A stretch of 64,000 nt of DNA from Pelomonas lactea (GCF_043555885.1 NZ_JBIGHX010000009.1:62001-126000); one strand, 5' to 3'; counted from the stretch's first letter, positions 1 through 9,750 are shown. Numbers and translations are program-made. Notes: a model not told the origin generated them from the sequence alone.

Positions 1-851
1 TCGCCGCGCAGCACCTCGCCAGCGAGCTTGAGCACCTCGTCGCCCACCGGGTGGCCGCGCTCGTCGTTGATGCGCTTGAAGTGGTCCAGGTCCAGCATCA
101 GCAGCACGGCGGCATCGCCGGCCGCACTGCCCACGGCACCGAGGGCACGGCTGGCGCGCTGCATCCACTCGCGGCGGTTGAACAGGCCGGTCAGCGTATC
201 CAGCGACGCCAGCCGCACCAGCGCCTGCTCCGCCGCGTCACGGTGCGCCAGCAGGAAGCCCATGGTGCCCAGCACCAGGCTCGCATTGAGCAGCATCAGG
301 TGGGCGATGTTCAGCGGGTGCGGCACCAGGAAGCGCGGGTAGATCTCCGGCCAGCCCAGCACCAGCACGCCACGCGCCACCGTCAGCAGCGAGTTGCCCA
401 GCGCCGCCAGGCCGCACAGCCAGCGCCAACGCGCGCGGCCCACGCCGGTCAGCAGCAACCAGCTGGCCCAGCCGATCTGCAGGCCGATGGTGAGGTTGGT
501 GACGCCGGTGGTCTGCTTCAGGTTCGGGAACAGGAAGACGTGCACCACGCCCAGCAGCAGCGGCGGCAGCCACAGGCCGCGGCGGGACACCGACACGCCG
601 AGGAAGCGCGCCGAGGTCAGCACCATCGCGGACGCCGACGCGCTCAAGGCCATCACGCCCAGCGTCGCCGTCACCAGCGGCACCAGACGCGTGGCGGCGA
701 TCAGCATGCCGAAGCCCAGTGCCTGGCCCAGCAGCATCAGCTGCCAGGCCTGCAGGCCGCCTCGCGCGCGCACGCCGACGCAGACCGCCAGCGCCAGCAG
801 CATCAGCAATGCATTGACCAGCACCGCCGCGAGCAGGGTGATCACGTCCAT
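1..851 (-). CDS. Membrane-bound GGDEF diguanylate cyclase (partial)
   Basis: The reading frame from the ATG at 851 runs leftward without a stop to the window edge, so the C-terminus is missing. The first ~190 residues are a chain of hydrophobic segments (about six membrane helices) starting MDVITLLAAV. After a short linker comes a typical GGDEF-domain start, with LDTLTGLFNRREW followed by a LDLDHFKRINDERGH stretch. That stretch carries the metal-binding Asp and the nucleotide-site Asn. The GGD(E)EF signature itself would lie beyond position 1. The known role of this family is c-di-GMP synthesis from two GTP at the inner membrane; the signal sensed cannot be inferred. It follows the amtB terminator and seems to be its own transcription unit. 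Confidence 0.85.
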   Translation of the reverse strand, partial: MDVITLLAAVLVNALLMLLALAVCVGVRARGGLQAWQLMLLGQALGFGMLIAATRLVPLVTATLGVMALSASASAMVLTSARFLGVSVSRRGLWLPPLLLGVVHVFLFPNLKQTTGVTNLTIGLQIGWASWLLLTGVGRARWRWLCGLAALGNSLLTVARGVLVLGWPEIYPRFLVPHPLNIAHLMLLNASLVLGTMGFLLAHRDAAEQALVRLASLDTLTGLFNRREWMQRASRALGAVGSAAGDAAVLLMLDLDHFKRINDERGHPVGDEVLKLAGEVLRG

Positions 852-890
852 GGCGGGCCAGCATAGCGGCGCGCCGTGTCGCCAGAAACG

Positions 891-913
891 AAAAAGCCGC
901 CCCGGAGGGCGGC
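891..913 (-). terminator. Rho-independent terminator after amtB
   Basis: Read on the minus strand, GCCGCC and GGCGGC form a G+C-rich stem with a short loop, followed directly by TTTTT (forward A-run at 891-895). It sits about 65 bp past the amtB stop and just upstream of the GGDEF gene, so it separates the two units. Confidence 0.8.
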
Positions 914-978
914 TCGGCGTGAAGTAGGTCTGACGGTTCAAACCCGCGCGCTTTCAGCGCCGCGGGCCGGGCGAGGGA

Positions 979-2502
979 TCACTTGTGATATGCCGTCTCG
1001 CCGTGCGACGAGATGTCCAGGCCTTCGCGCTCCTCCTCTTCCGTCACACGCAGGCCGATGGTCAGGTCCACCAGCTTGTAGGCGACGAAGGAGACGACGC
1101 CCGACCAGACGATGGTCAGCAGCACAGCCTTGGTCTGGATCCAGACCTGGCCGGCGATGGAGAAGTCAGCGGGCGTGATCATCGTGGCGGTGACCCAGTC
1201 ACCCATGGCGCTCGGGCCGCCGAGGTTGGGCGAAGCGAACACACCGGTCAGCAGCGCGCCGACGATGCCACCGACACCATGGACGCCGAACACGTCCAGC
1301 GAATCGTCCGCGCCCAGCAGCTTCTTCAGGCCAGACACGCCCCACAGGCAGGCGAAGCCGGCAACCAGGCCGATGACCAGCGCGCCACCGATGCCGACGT
1401 TGCCGGCGGCGGGCGTGATGGCCACGAGGCCGGCGACGGCACCCGAGGCGGCACCCAGCATGGAGGCCTTGCCCTTGAGCAGCGCTTCACCCACGCACCA
1501 AGCCAGCACGGCAGCGGCCGTGGCAGCGAAGGTGTTGATGAAGGCCAGTGCGGCGAAGCCGTTGGCTTCCAGTGCGGAGCCGGCGTTGAAGCCGAACCAG
1601 CCCACCCACAGCAGCGAGGCACCGACCATCGTCAGCGTCAGGCTGTGCGGCGTGAAGGCTTCGCGGCCGTAGCCGACGCGCTTGCCCACCATGAAGGCAC
1701 CCACCAGGCCGGCGACGGCCGCGTTGATGTGCACCACGGTGCCGCCGGCGAAGTCCAGCGCGCCCCACTGCCAGATCAGGCCAGCCTTGGCGTTCGTCGC
1801 GTCGACGACGTCGGCGGCCGTGTAGGCGTCCGGGCCCGCCCAGAACCACACCATGTGGGCGATCGGCAGGTAGCTGAACGTGAACCACAGCGTCAGGAAG
1901 GCCAGCACGGCCGAGAACTTGATGCGCTCGGCGAAGGCACCAATGATCAGGCAGGCGGTGATGCCGGCGAAGGTCGCCTGGAAGGCCGCGAACACGATCT
2001 CGTACATCGGCACACCCTTGCTGAAGGTGGCGCCGAGGGCGAAGGTGCCGGCGACGTTGTCCCAGATGCCCTTCATGAAGAGACGATCCGTGCCGCCGAT
2101 GAACTTGTTGCCCTCGGTGAACGCGAAGCTGTAGCCATACAGGAACCACAGCACGACGATCAGCGAGAAGCCCACCATCACCTGCATCAGCACCGACAGC
2201 ATGTTCTTGCTGCGCACCAGGCCACCGTAGAACAGCGCCAGGCCCGGCACGGTCATCAGGATGACCAGCAGCGTGGACAGCATCATCCACGACGTGTCGC
2301 CCTTGTTCGGCACCGGGGCGGGAGCCGCAGCCGCGGAGGCGGCTTCGGCCGGCGCAGCGGCGGCGGGCGCGGACGCCGCATCGGCGGCAGCAGGGGCGGC
2401 GGAGGCCGCCACGGCGGCCGGCGCCGAGGCCGCATCCTGGGCCCAGGCGGCTGGCGCGAGCAGGCCGGCGGCAAGCGCGAGGCCGGCGAGGAGTTTCTTC
2501 AT
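979..2502 (-). CDS. amtB: Ammonium transporter AmtB
   Basis: AmtB-type trimeric channel moving NH4+/NH3 across the inner membrane. The 507-residue product starts with a signal peptide (MKKLLAGLALAAG). A very Ala/Pro-rich periplasmic linker of about 60 residues follows, and then eleven membrane helices. The two pore histidines are visible in GGTVVHINAA and VFGVHGVGG. The ATG at 2502 is chosen over an upstream TTG because it begins the signal peptide and has GGAG a few bases upstream. glnK lies 35 bp upstream on the same strand; this pairing is the usual one, since uridylylation-controlled GlnK plugs AmtB. Transcription probably comes from the sigma-54 promoter before torF. The long Ala-rich linker is typical of proteobacterial homologues with cleaved leaders. 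Confidence 0.97.
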   Translation of the reverse strand: MKKLLAGLALAAGLLAPAAWAQDAASAPAAVAASAAPAAADAASAPAAAAPAEAASAAAAPAPVPNKGDTSWMMLSTLLVILMTVPGLALFYGGLVRSKNMLSVLMQVMVGFSLIVVLWFLYGYSFAFTEGNKFIGGTDRLFMKGIWDNVAGTFALGATFSKGVPMYEIVFAAFQATFAGITACLIIGAFAERIKFSAVLAFLTLWFTFSYLPIAHMVWFWAGPDAYTAADVVDATNAKAGLIWQWGALDFAGGTVVHINAAVAGLVGAFMVGKRVGYGREAFTPHSLTLTMVGASLLWVGWFGFNAGSALEANGFAALAFINTFAATAAAVLAWCVGEALLKGKASMLGAASGAVAGLVAITPAAGNVGIGGALVIGLVAGFACLWGVSGLKKLLGADDSLDVFGVHGVGGIVGALLTGVFASPNLGGPSAMGDWVTATMITPADFSIAGQVWIQTKAVLLTIVWSGVVSFVAYKLVDLTIGLRVTEEEEREGLDISSHGETAYHK

Positions 2503-2537
2503 TTGAGGTTTCTCCAAACGGTTGTTATGAGCGCGCT

Positions 2538-2876
2538 TCAGAGCGCGTCGTTGCCGGTTTCGCCGGTGCGGATGCGGACGACCTGGTCCAGCGGCGACAC
2601 GAAAATCTTGCCGTCGCCGATCTTGCCGGTGCGGGCCGAGGACTCGATGGCCTCGATGACGCGCTCGACGACGTCGTCATTCACGGCCGCTTCGATCTTG
2701 ACCTTGGGCAGGAAGTCCACGACGTACTCGGCGCCGCGATACAGCTCCGTGTGGCCCTTCTGGCGGCCGAAGCCCTTGACCTCGGTGACCGTCAGCCCCT
2801 GCACGCCGATGGCGCTCAGGGCTTCGCGCACCTCGTCGAGCTTGAACGGCTTGATGACGGCAGTGATCAGTTTCAT
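2538..2876 (-). CDS. glnK: Nitrogen regulatory protein P-II (GlnK)
   Basis: A 112-residue P-II protein with the standard length and start MKLITAVIKPFKLDEVREAL. Tyr51, the uridylylation target, lies at the tip of the T-loop in LYRGAEY. The B-loop TGKIGDGKIFV and the C-terminal VVRIRTGE are also present. P-II proteins bind ATP/ADP and 2-oxoglutarate and signal nitrogen status; linkage to amtB marks this copy as GlnK rather than GlnB. It sits between torF (20 bp upstream) and amtB (35 bp downstream) on the same strand, so the three form one operon. Confidence 0.97.
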   Translation of the reverse strand: MKLITAVIKPFKLDEVREALSAIGVQGLTVTEVKGFGRQKGHTELYRGAEYVVDFLPKVKIEAAVNDDVVERVIEAIESSARTGKIGDGKIFVSPLDQVVRIRTGETGNDAL

Positions 2877-2895
2877 GTCGCGCTCCAGTGAGTTC

Positions 2896-3624
2896 TTAGA
2901 AGGTCTTCTTCAGGCCGACGACCACCGACGTCTTGCCGAGGAACTTGTCGCCGACAGCGCTGGTGTAGACCGACTTCTTGGCATCCGTGCCGATGACCGC
3001 CGCGCTGACCACCAGGCCCGAGAAGTCCTTGGCCAGCGTCAGCGAGTAGTCGGTGTACGACGCGGCGCTGTTGCGATGCACGGTCTGGTGACCGACGTGC
3101 GGCGCCAGCGTCATGCCGTCGCCCAGGTCGAACGTGGCCGTCACGTCGAAATAGCCCGAGCCCTTGCTGTCGGCGAAGCCGAACAGGTTGGTGGTGCTGT
3201 GCGAGTACTTGGCCGTCACCGGGCCGAAGCTCAGCGCACCGTAGATCTCCAGCGTGTTGGCGCTGGGGTTGAGCTTGTTGCCGGAGTACACGTACTGCAG
3301 CAGACCCACGTCCAGCGTCAGGCCCTTGGAGACTTCGGTCTTGTAGCCACCGTACAGGTCCACCTCGACCTTGGAATCGCCACCGGCGTCCTTGATCCAC
3401 TTGATCGTCGACGCCCAGGCGCCGACGTAGAAGCCATTGGGCGCCGCATAGTCGACACCGCCTTGCAGAGCCGGCTTCAGGCGAGTCTGGCTGATGCCGC
3501 GATAGCGGTACTCGCTGACAGCGCCCACGTTGAAGGACAACGGGTCCGGCGCCGGCTCATCGGCGAACGCGGGCAGGACGACCGCGGACAGCGCGAGTGC
3601 GATCAGCGAAGGGGACAACTTCAT
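2896..3624 (-). CDS. TorF-family putative outer-membrane porin
   Basis: A 242-residue protein with a Sec signal peptide (MKLSPSLIALALSAVVLPAFA, cleavage after AFA). A beta-rich mature part with alternating aromatic residues follows and ends in ...VGLKKTF, the terminal Phe typical of outer-membrane barrels. The start SFNVGAVSEYRYRGISQT is characteristic of the TorF/TIGR02001 putative porins. It is the first gene of torF-glnK-amtB, which suggests it admits a nitrogenous solute under nitrogen limitation; that role is inferred from context only. Confidence 0.88.
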   Translation of the reverse strand: MKLSPSLIALALSAVVLPAFADEPAPDPLSFNVGAVSEYRYRGISQTRLKPALQGGVDYAAPNGFYVGAWASTIKWIKDAGGDSKVEVDLYGGYKTEVSKGLTLDVGLLQYVYSGNKLNPSANTLEIYGALSFGPVTAKYSHSTTNLFGFADSKGSGYFDVTATFDLGDGMTLAPHVGHQTVHRNSAASYTDYSLTLAKDFSGLVVSAAVIGTDAKKSVYTSAVGDKFLGKTSVVVGLKKTF

Positions 3625-3676
3625 GGCGGGGCTCCTGTTTAGAAAAATGATGAGGGAGGGCAGTCCGACGATTCAT

Positions 3677-3692
3677 TGCAGCTTCCGTGCCA
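3677..3692 (-). promoter_or_regulatory. Sigma-54 promoter for torF-glnK-amtB
   Basis: On the minus strand the sequence TGGCACGGAAGCTGCA matches the -24/-12 consensus TGGCAC-N5-TTGCA with a single change (CTGCA for TTGCA). It lies about 53 bp upstream of the torF ATG, leaving room for a leader of about 40 nt. This fits nitrogen (NtrC) control. Confidence 0.75.
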
Positions 3693-3765
3693 AGCGTCAC
3701 GCCTCGGGCGCCCCGCACAAATCTGGGCAAGCCGCACCCGCAATGCGGGCGGCCGCACCAATTTG

Positions 3766-3782
3766 GCACCAGAAGCGGGTGC
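3766..3782. promoter_or_regulatory. Probable NtrC binding site
   Basis: GCACCA-N5-GGGTGC matches the NtrC palindrome GCACCA-N5-TGGTGC at 11 of 12 defined positions. It lies about 75-90 bp upstream of the sigma-54 promoter, a normal enhancer distance. A second partial site (GCACCAATTTGGCAC) overlaps just to its left but has the wrong spacing. Confidence 0.5.
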
Positions 3783-3910
3783 TGCGCACAGCGTCGGTGC
3801 ATCCGTGGGGAATACTCCGCGACAGCAAGCCCGGGACCGGCGACTAGACTGGCCCGCCCGCCGCCGTCACGCTGCATGGCCGGGCCTTCATCCATGACCT
3901 CAAGCTATCG

Positions 3911-4840
3911 ATGAGCCTCGCCACGGTCCACAGCCGCGCCCTGGACGGGCTGGCCGCCGCGCCGGTCACCGTGGAGGTGCACCTCGCCAACGGCCTGCCG
4001 TCGTTCACCGTCGTCGGGCTGGCAGACACCGAGGTCAAGGAAGCCCGCGAACGCGTGCGTGCGGCGCTGGCCAACAGCGGGCTGGGTTTTCCGGCCAACA
4101 AAAGAATCACCGTGAACCTGGCGCCCGCCGATCTGCCAAAGGAAGGTGGCCGCTTCGACCTGCCGATGGCGCTGGGCCTGCTGGCCGCCAACGGCCAGCT
4201 GGATGCGGCCCGGCTGTCCCGCTTCGAATGCGCCGGCGAGCTGTCGTTGGCGGGCGAGTTGCGCCCGGTGCGCGGCGCGCTGGCCATGGCGCTGGCGCTG
4301 CGCCAGGCCGGCGGTGAGCGGGAGCTGCTGCTGCCCGAGGCCAGCGCGGCCGAGGCCGCGCTGGTGGACGGGCTGGCGGTGCGACAGGCGCGGCACCTGC
4401 TGGACGTCGTCGCCGCGCTGCAACCCGACGGCGACGCGCTGCCGCGCGCCACCGCCCTGCCGCGTGAACCCCGCGGGGGCCTGCCCGACCTGGCAGACAT
4501 CAAAGGCCAGGCCGGTCCCAAACGCGCACTGGAGATCGCGGCCGCCGGCGGCCATTCGCTGCTGATGGTGGGCCCGCCCGGCACGGGCAAGTCCATGCTG
4601 GCGCAGCGGCTGGCCGGGCTGCTGCCCGCGCTGGACGACGAGGCCGCGCTCGAATCCGCCGCCGTGCTGAGTCTGGCGGGCCAGTTCGACATCGCCCGCT
4701 GGGGCCAGCGGCCCGTGCGGGCGCCTCACCACTCGGCGTCCAGCGTCGCGCTGGTGGGCGGTGGCTCGCCACCCCGACCTGGCGAAATCTCGCTGGCCCA
4801 GCACGGGGTGCTGTTCCTTGATGAGCTGGGTTTTAGGTGA
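3911..4840 (+). pseudogene. comM: comM (YifB-type Mg-chelatase-fold ATPase), 5' fragment interrupted by the island
   Basis: ComM is a hexameric helicase that promotes branch migration during natural transformation (established for the family). This fragment has the N-terminal Lon-like domain (MSLATVHSRALDGL...), the Walker A motif GPPGTGKS near residue 222, and the start of Walker B, GVLFLDEL. The native sequence stops after the Leu codon at 4826-4828. Three foreign codons (G-F-R) and TGA at 4838-4840 follow. The 3' part is at 48864-49463. The two parts add up to about 505 residues, the normal family length, so nothing seems to be lost. The break falls inside the DNA for Walker B, so the truncated product should lack ATPase activity. 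Confidence 0.93.
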
Positions 4841-4855
4841 CTTATGGCTGTTTGT
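4833..4855 (+). repeat. Left terminal inverted repeat of the island
   Basis: TTAGGTGAC, a 6-nt spacer, then CTGTTTGT. The right end, read inward, has TTAGGTAAC, a 5-nt spacer and CTGTCTGT. These are probably recombinase arm or core-flanking sites. Confidence 0.6.
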
Positions 4856-5352
4856 CTTTTGAGTTCCTGAGGGGATCTTTGTTCGAGGGGGTGCAGGGGG
4901 ACGGATGGCCTGTGGATAGGTTGACTACGCATGCTCAGGGCTCGCGTTCAACAAATCGGGGGACATGGGCTGTCAGCGCTGGGCGGTGACTGAAATCAAA
5001 GTCTGGGTCGACTTCCCTATGAGGCAGCAGGACTCGTGCCGTCGCGTCGGCTTGGCAAAGTATTGATCAAGGGGCCATCGCAATCTGCGCGCGCCCGCGA
5101 TGTCAAAGTCTTGAAGCAGCGGGCGAGCGGGCCGACCGAAGGACGACCGTCTGCTTGAGGCTGAAGGCGGACATTCATCAACGACCGCTTTGCGGTGCCT
5201 CAATGCTCGGCGGTTCCTGGGGCCGCAGCAGTTTCAGTTCTCAGCGTCGAGCGGTGGCGTCGCCAAGGAACCTCAGGAGCACACGCAGAAGCGCGAAACC
5301 GAGCGCCATATGCTTGAGGCCGTCGCGACGGTGCCGCCGCTGAGCTACTAAA
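4841..5352. other. Left-end non-coding segment of the island
   Basis: About 500 bp with no convincing gene on either strand. Short open frames here lack plausible starts or recognisable products. It may hold recombination arm sites, but no clear repeat was found beyond the terminal one. Confidence 0.5.
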
Positions 5353-8300
5353 TCACTTGCCGGACCTCTGAGACCGAGCCCCCTTCGACGCGGCTCTGCT
5401 GCCTTTGGCCGTTTTCGCTGATGCCTTGAGCTTGCCAGTCTGCTTCGAGCCCTTTCCCGCACGAGGCTCTTTCGGCAATCGCGGCGTCAGGTCCAGCACG
5501 CGCGCCATAACCCGCGCTTCGCCGCCAAGCCGTTGCTGTGCGAGCTGCGCCGCCTCGTTCAGCATGTGCTGAAGCTGGTGCCGGTCCATGGGCTCACCGG
5601 TGTCCGGGTGGTGCCACCGCTTTTCCGGGTTGGCAACGGTCACCAACAAGCAGCCCGTCTTCGCATTGCGGGCAGCCATGTATTTCTTGACCAACTGCGT
5701 TTCGATCGTTTCCCGCAGTTCCTTCCCGGTTCTCGGCTTCTCGCCAATCTTGAGCTCGATGGTTGCCTGGTACCGCGAGAGCGCGCGGAACCGGATGTCC
5801 GTCTCCTTGCCATCCACAGTGACGCCTTCCTGATCGACGGTGTAGGCTCCCTTCGACATCATGTCGAGCTCGCGCGCAATGGCGGGGCGGAGCGTGTTCT
5901 CATCGGTCACCTTGGCCCAGGCGCCCTTGGGACTTGCGTCGATGCTCATGAGGTCCTGCAGATCGTCAAGCCTGTCACTGAGCAGGTGCGCCATATCGGT
6001 GGTCGTCATCGGCGCGAGTTCATTGCCCTGGAAGAGCCGCGCGAGCTCCTCCATCGAGATCACGCTGGCGTCGGTTTCTTCCGCCAGCCGCTCATGCGCC
6101 AGGGCCGCGATGCGATCCTTGGCATGGGCGAACAGCGGATCCGTGGACAACGCCAGCTTCGCCTGATATGCCTGCGCACCAGTCGCACTGATCAGGGCGT
6201 CAAACACCAGCCGTCGACCGGTCTCGGCGTTGTCCCGCGGACCCGGAGAGTAGGCTCCCTCATGTTGTTCATCTGCTGCCGGAACGACATGCCGGTTTAT
6301 TTCTTGGTTCAGGCGCAATAGCGTCTCCGGCGCCAACGCCGCGCTCCAATTGAGCCCCCCCTCGGCACGCCGCTCGCTGAACAGGCTGCCGATGGCTGTC
6401 ACGGCAACGCCCCTGCGTTCGACTGGCAGGATGCTGAGCGCACGCAAGAGCAGGGCGGCGCCCCGCCGTGGATTGAGTCGCATCAACACAGGTAGCCAAA
6501 AGAATAAGAACGGCCCGTGCTTCGCCGCAATGACCTCGCGTGTGGCCAGCTCCATCAGCCAGCGCTTCGTCTCCGGGCTGCCATGGACCAGCAGCACGCC
6601 CACAACTTGATCCAGCTTTGCTTCCGCTACGGAGTCGTGACGGCCGCGCATCAGCTTTCTGCCAGGGCCGCGGAGCCATAGGACCAAGTTGCGTTCCAAC
6701 ACCCGGGCGACCTCGATGCGGCCGTATCGCAGGCTCTGCAGCAACATCGAGTGCCAGCCGCCGTCGCCGCCCTTTCCCTTGAGCTCACTTTCAATTTCGC
6801 CGCCAAGCACTTGCTCGACGACTTGACGGTGGGCATCCGCCAGGGCCGCAAGCCAATCGGGAAGACCGTTCAGCTCCACCAACGCGTACCGCACGGCCAG
6901 ATCGGCCTCTGAAGCGCTAACAGAGCGCGTCCAGCGGGGATCCTCTGCTTCGGCGTACAGCCCCATCAGTCCATACGTCCAGACCACCAAGTAGGTGTTC
7001 TTCTCCTTCCGCTCGGACGGCAGCGTAGGCTTCATGTTCCGCCAGTACGCCATCAGGCTTTTGCGCACGGCTTCGGTCACCGGCCCTGTGAAGCACTCCT
7101 CGAGGAACTCGCGATCCCAGCGCACCCTGTCACGGCCGCGCGAGCGCTTGCTCAATACCGTCGACAGATTCCAAAGCGTGCCGTTCACCCGGCCGGGCGC
7201 CAGTGCCAGCGCCGGCCGTTCTGCGAGCTCCTTCCAGAAGGCGGTCCATTCCGCCCGGTAGCCGGCCTGCTTGATCGCATGGCGCTCTGAGCGCTTGCGC
7301 TCTTGCTCTTGCGCCTCAAGCACCTGGCGCGTCGGCACGTTTGCCTTGATGAGCTCTTCCAACTCTGCCGTAAGTGCGCGCGAATCCTTCACAGCTTCGC
7401 GCACAGGCTTCATCTCTGCCGGTAGGTCGGTGTGCGCCAGGTACGTCGTCATGCGAAGCAGCAGCGACCGCCGCGCCTTCTCGGTGGCGGCATTGGCAAG
7501 GTCACGCAGCACCCAGGGTCCATCCTTCTCCATGCTGTACTGCAGCGGCCCCTGAAACATCAGGCGAGCTAGCACCATCTGGCCTGATCGGCGCGGCTCA
7601 AGGCGGGCGACGCATGCCAAGTCTGATTCGAAGACGGCACGACGCTGCTGAGCCGGCAGCTCGCCGATCAGCTCGACCAGCCTGCGCTTGCGGTCGTTGT
7701 CCAGCGACGAGTAGCCAGCGGCCCTGAAGCCCAGCACGGCCGCATCGATCAGGTCGGGCGCCCGACTTCCATCCTGCAGGAGGCGCACACTCAGGCCTCG
7801 CAGGATGTAGGACGCTTGCAGCCGCCCCTTGCGATCGTTGAGGCTGTCCTCATTCTTGTCCACTACGACCGAACTGCGGGTCAGCGTAAGCACCCCGGGC
7901 AGCAAGGATTCCAGCCTCTCGCGGCTGACAGAAACGCGCTCGAGCATGGCCGCTATGCCGCTCGGAAAGAAGTCGTCTCGTCTCGATGCGCGCGGGATGG
8001 CGGTCAGCAGCCGAACGAGCTGATCCTCCGTCACGTTCTTCGGGTAGAAATTCTGAGCGACCCACCGGCCGATGCGATGGCCCCAGCCCGGCTGGGATGA
8101 CGCCAGAGCCTCGATCAGCGCATCGACGCGATAGTCATCCAACTCGACCAGCACGTTCAAGGCCTCAAACCGCTCCCTGTCGTCGCCGGCCTTGCTCTCG
8201 GCGACCGACACCGCCAGATCGGCGCACTGTTTGTACCGACCTACCGCAATCAGCCGCAACAGGATTTGGCGGACTTCAGGGTTCTCGATTCCCGCCGACC

Positions 8301-9750
8301 AAGCCTCCAGGATGACCTGGTGCAGCGGCTGGCGAGCAAGCCGTTCCACCTGAAGGCTTGGCACTTCCAGGCCACGCCATTGCCCGGCCCCATGGCGTTG
8401 GACGTAGGCTCGCAGCGCTTGCGCGCACTGATCCTCGCTGAGCGACTCGGGATCGCCGTACAGCAGCAACGTGCTGGGTTCGACCTTCAACACCGTGTCG
8501 AAGAACTCCGGACGCATCTTGGCGAGCCAGCCGGCCACCGGCCGCATGGACGGCTTCGGCAGAAGCACTTGGGCGTCCGAAAAACTGAACAGCATCCGTT
8601 TGGCTGCCGAAACAGCAAGCGCGCCCGAGCCGACCAGGTAGTCGATCTCAGCGGCCGCCAAGAACTCGAGCACCGACCGGTGGTGAAAACGCACCCGGCC
8701 ATACCCGCCCTCCGCGAAGATCGGGCGCTGTAGCAGCGTCTCGATCTCCCTGGACGTGAAGTCTGAGAGCAGGTCATCTGGCACAAGCGGCGCGTCGCCC
8801 GAGCCATCGACATCCGCTCCAGCGCTGTGGCGAATCGTCAGACGACGACTAAGGATGGCCGCGAGCGCCAGCCTCTGTACGCCGGTGCGCGCCCGGTCAA
8901 GGGTCAGCTCCGCCGGCTCCTTGCGCTTGGGGCGCGCGCGCAGCCTCGCCTTGATGTGACTCTTCAGCTGCTCGTAGTGCGAGCGGATCTTTCCGTGATC
9001 CCGCCAGCTGTCGCACAGTTCGATCAGATCTTGCGGGCGGCGCGCGAAGTCTTCCGCGTGCCGGACGTGGATCTCCTCCAGCAGTTTCTCGGGGTTCTTG
9101 ACGCCTTGGCCGCGGGCAAACTCGGCGATCTCATCGTCGGAGAACGGCAGCAGCGTCACTTCCCGGAAGGGCGGGGGTCGATCCTTGTCTTCGTCGGTCG
9201 GCCCATCCAGCGCCATCCGGACGAACGATTCGCCGTGTCCTTGATCGATGGCTACCTTGGGCACCGGCAGCATGTCCGCGAACGCCCGTCGGTCTATGTC
9301 GACGGGGCGCGAGGTCACTATGACTGTCGCCCGACCCAGCGCCCCTTCCAGCTCCTCGTGCACGCGCTTGAGCGCATTGCGAAAGTCTCCGTGTACCAGT
9401 TGCAGCTCGTCGATGGAGTCGAAGAAAAAGAAGGCGATCTGGGCGGAGGACGCCCGCCAGTCGTCGAATCGCTTCTTGAACTGCTCCCCGTTGAGCGACG
9501 ATCGAATCCCGCTGGCAGCCACCGTCTCCAGCCGTAGGAAGAAGGCTGCCTCACCGCGCTTGAAGAGGTCATCGGCCTGCGCTTCGCACTCATGCGTCTT
9601 GCCCGCCCCCGCCTCGGCGACCAGCAGGACGCGCTGGGACTCCAGCAGCGTGGACCATCCGATGGTTTGGCCGAGGTAGACATTCCCGCGGCTGTCGATG
9701 GACGCTTCCGATGCCGCTTCGCTGGCGTTGACGCCAAATCTTCGTTCCAT
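5353..9750 (-). CDS. Giant NACHT/STAND-type ATPase with candidate C-terminal PD-(D/E)XK nuclease
   Basis: A 1465-residue protein. The NTPase begins almost at the N-terminus: Walker A AEAGAGKT at residues ~45-52 and Walker B FFFFDSIDEL at ~107-116, the Asp-rich box typical of NACHT modules. The central ~900 residues are helical repeats of HEAT/ARM character. Near the C-terminus, TDIRF followed by ATIELKIGE gives a D...ExK pattern, as expected of a PD-(D/E)XK nuclease fold. The extreme tail is Lys/Ser/Ala-rich and basic. STAND NTPases with nuclease effectors are known anti-phage sensors, but in the Avs group the effector is N-terminal; here it would be C-terminal. It is a single gene with no close partner, next to the island's left end. 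The ATPase call is firm, the nuclease call is inference from motif spacing, and the defence role is inferred. Confidence 0.75.
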   Translation of the reverse strand: MERRFGVNASEAASEASIDSRGNVYLGQTIGWSTLLESQRVLLVAEAGAGKTHECEAQADDLFKRGEAAFFLRLETVAASGIRSSLNGEQFKKRFDDWRASSAQIAFFFFDSIDELQLVHGDFRNALKRVHEELEGALGRATVIVTSRPVDIDRRAFADMLPVPKVAIDQGHGESFVRMALDGPTDEDKDRPPPFREVTLLPFSDDEIAEFARGQGVKNPEKLLEEIHVRHAEDFARRPQDLIELCDSWRDHGKIRSHYEQLKSHIKARLRARPKRKEPAELTLDRARTGVQRLALAAILSRRLTIRHSAGADVDGSGDAPLVPDDLLSDFTSREIETLLQRPIFAEGGYGRVRFHHRSVLEFLAAAEIDYLVGSGALAVSAAKRMLFSFSDAQVLLPKPSMRPVAGWLAKMRPEFFDTVLKVEPSTLLLYGDPESLSEDQCAQALRAYVQRHGAGQWRGLEVPSLQVERLARQPLHQVILEAWSAGIENPEVRQILLRLIAVGRYKQCADLAVSVAESKAGDDRERFEALNVLVELDDYRVDALIEALASSQPGWGHRIGRWVAQNFYPKNVTEDQLVRLLTAIPRASRRDDFFPSGIAAMLERVSVSRERLESLLPGVLTLTRSSVVVDKNEDSLNDRKGRLQASYILRGLSVRLLQDGSRAPDLIDAAVLGFRAAGYSSLDNDRKRRLVELIGELPAQQRRAVFESDLACVARLEPRRSGQMVLARLMFQGPLQYSMEKDGPWVLRDLANAATEKARRSLLLRMTTYLAHTDLPAEMKPVREAVKDSRALTAELEELIKANVPTRQVLEAQEQERKRSERHAIKQAGYRAEWTAFWKELAERPALALAPGRVNGTLWNLSTVLSKRSRGRDRVRWDREFLEECFTGPVTEAVRKSLMAYWRNMKPTLPSERKEKNTYLVVWTYGLMGLYAEAEDPRWTRSVSASEADLAVRYALVELNGLPDWLAALADAHRQVVEQVLGGEIESELKGKGGDGGWHSMLLQSLRYGRIEVARVLERNLVLWLRGPGRKLMRGRHDSVAEAKLDQVVGVLLVHGSPETKRWLMELATREVIAAKHGPFLFFWLPVLMRLNPRRGAALLLRALSILPVERRGVAVTAIGSLFSERRAEGGLNWSAALAPETLLRLNQEINRHVVPAADEQHEGAYSPGPRDNAETGRRLVFDALISATGAQAYQAKLALSTDPLFAHAKDRIAALAHERLAEETDASVISMEELARLFQGNELAPMTTTDMAHLLSDRLDDLQDLMSIDASPKGAWAKVTDENTLRPAIARELDMMSKGAYTVDQEGVTVDGKETDIRFRALSRYQATIELKIGEKPRTGKELRETIETQLVKKYMAARNAKTGCLLVTVANPEKRWHHPDTGEPMDRHQLQHMLNEAAQLAQQRLGGEARVMARVLDLTPRLPKEPRAGKGSKQTGKLKASAKTAKGSRAASKGARSQRSGK

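Noticed and set aside
3751..3770. Second NtrC site at GCACCAATTTGGCAC
   Set aside because: The half-site spacing is 3 instead of 5, so it is not a convincing site.
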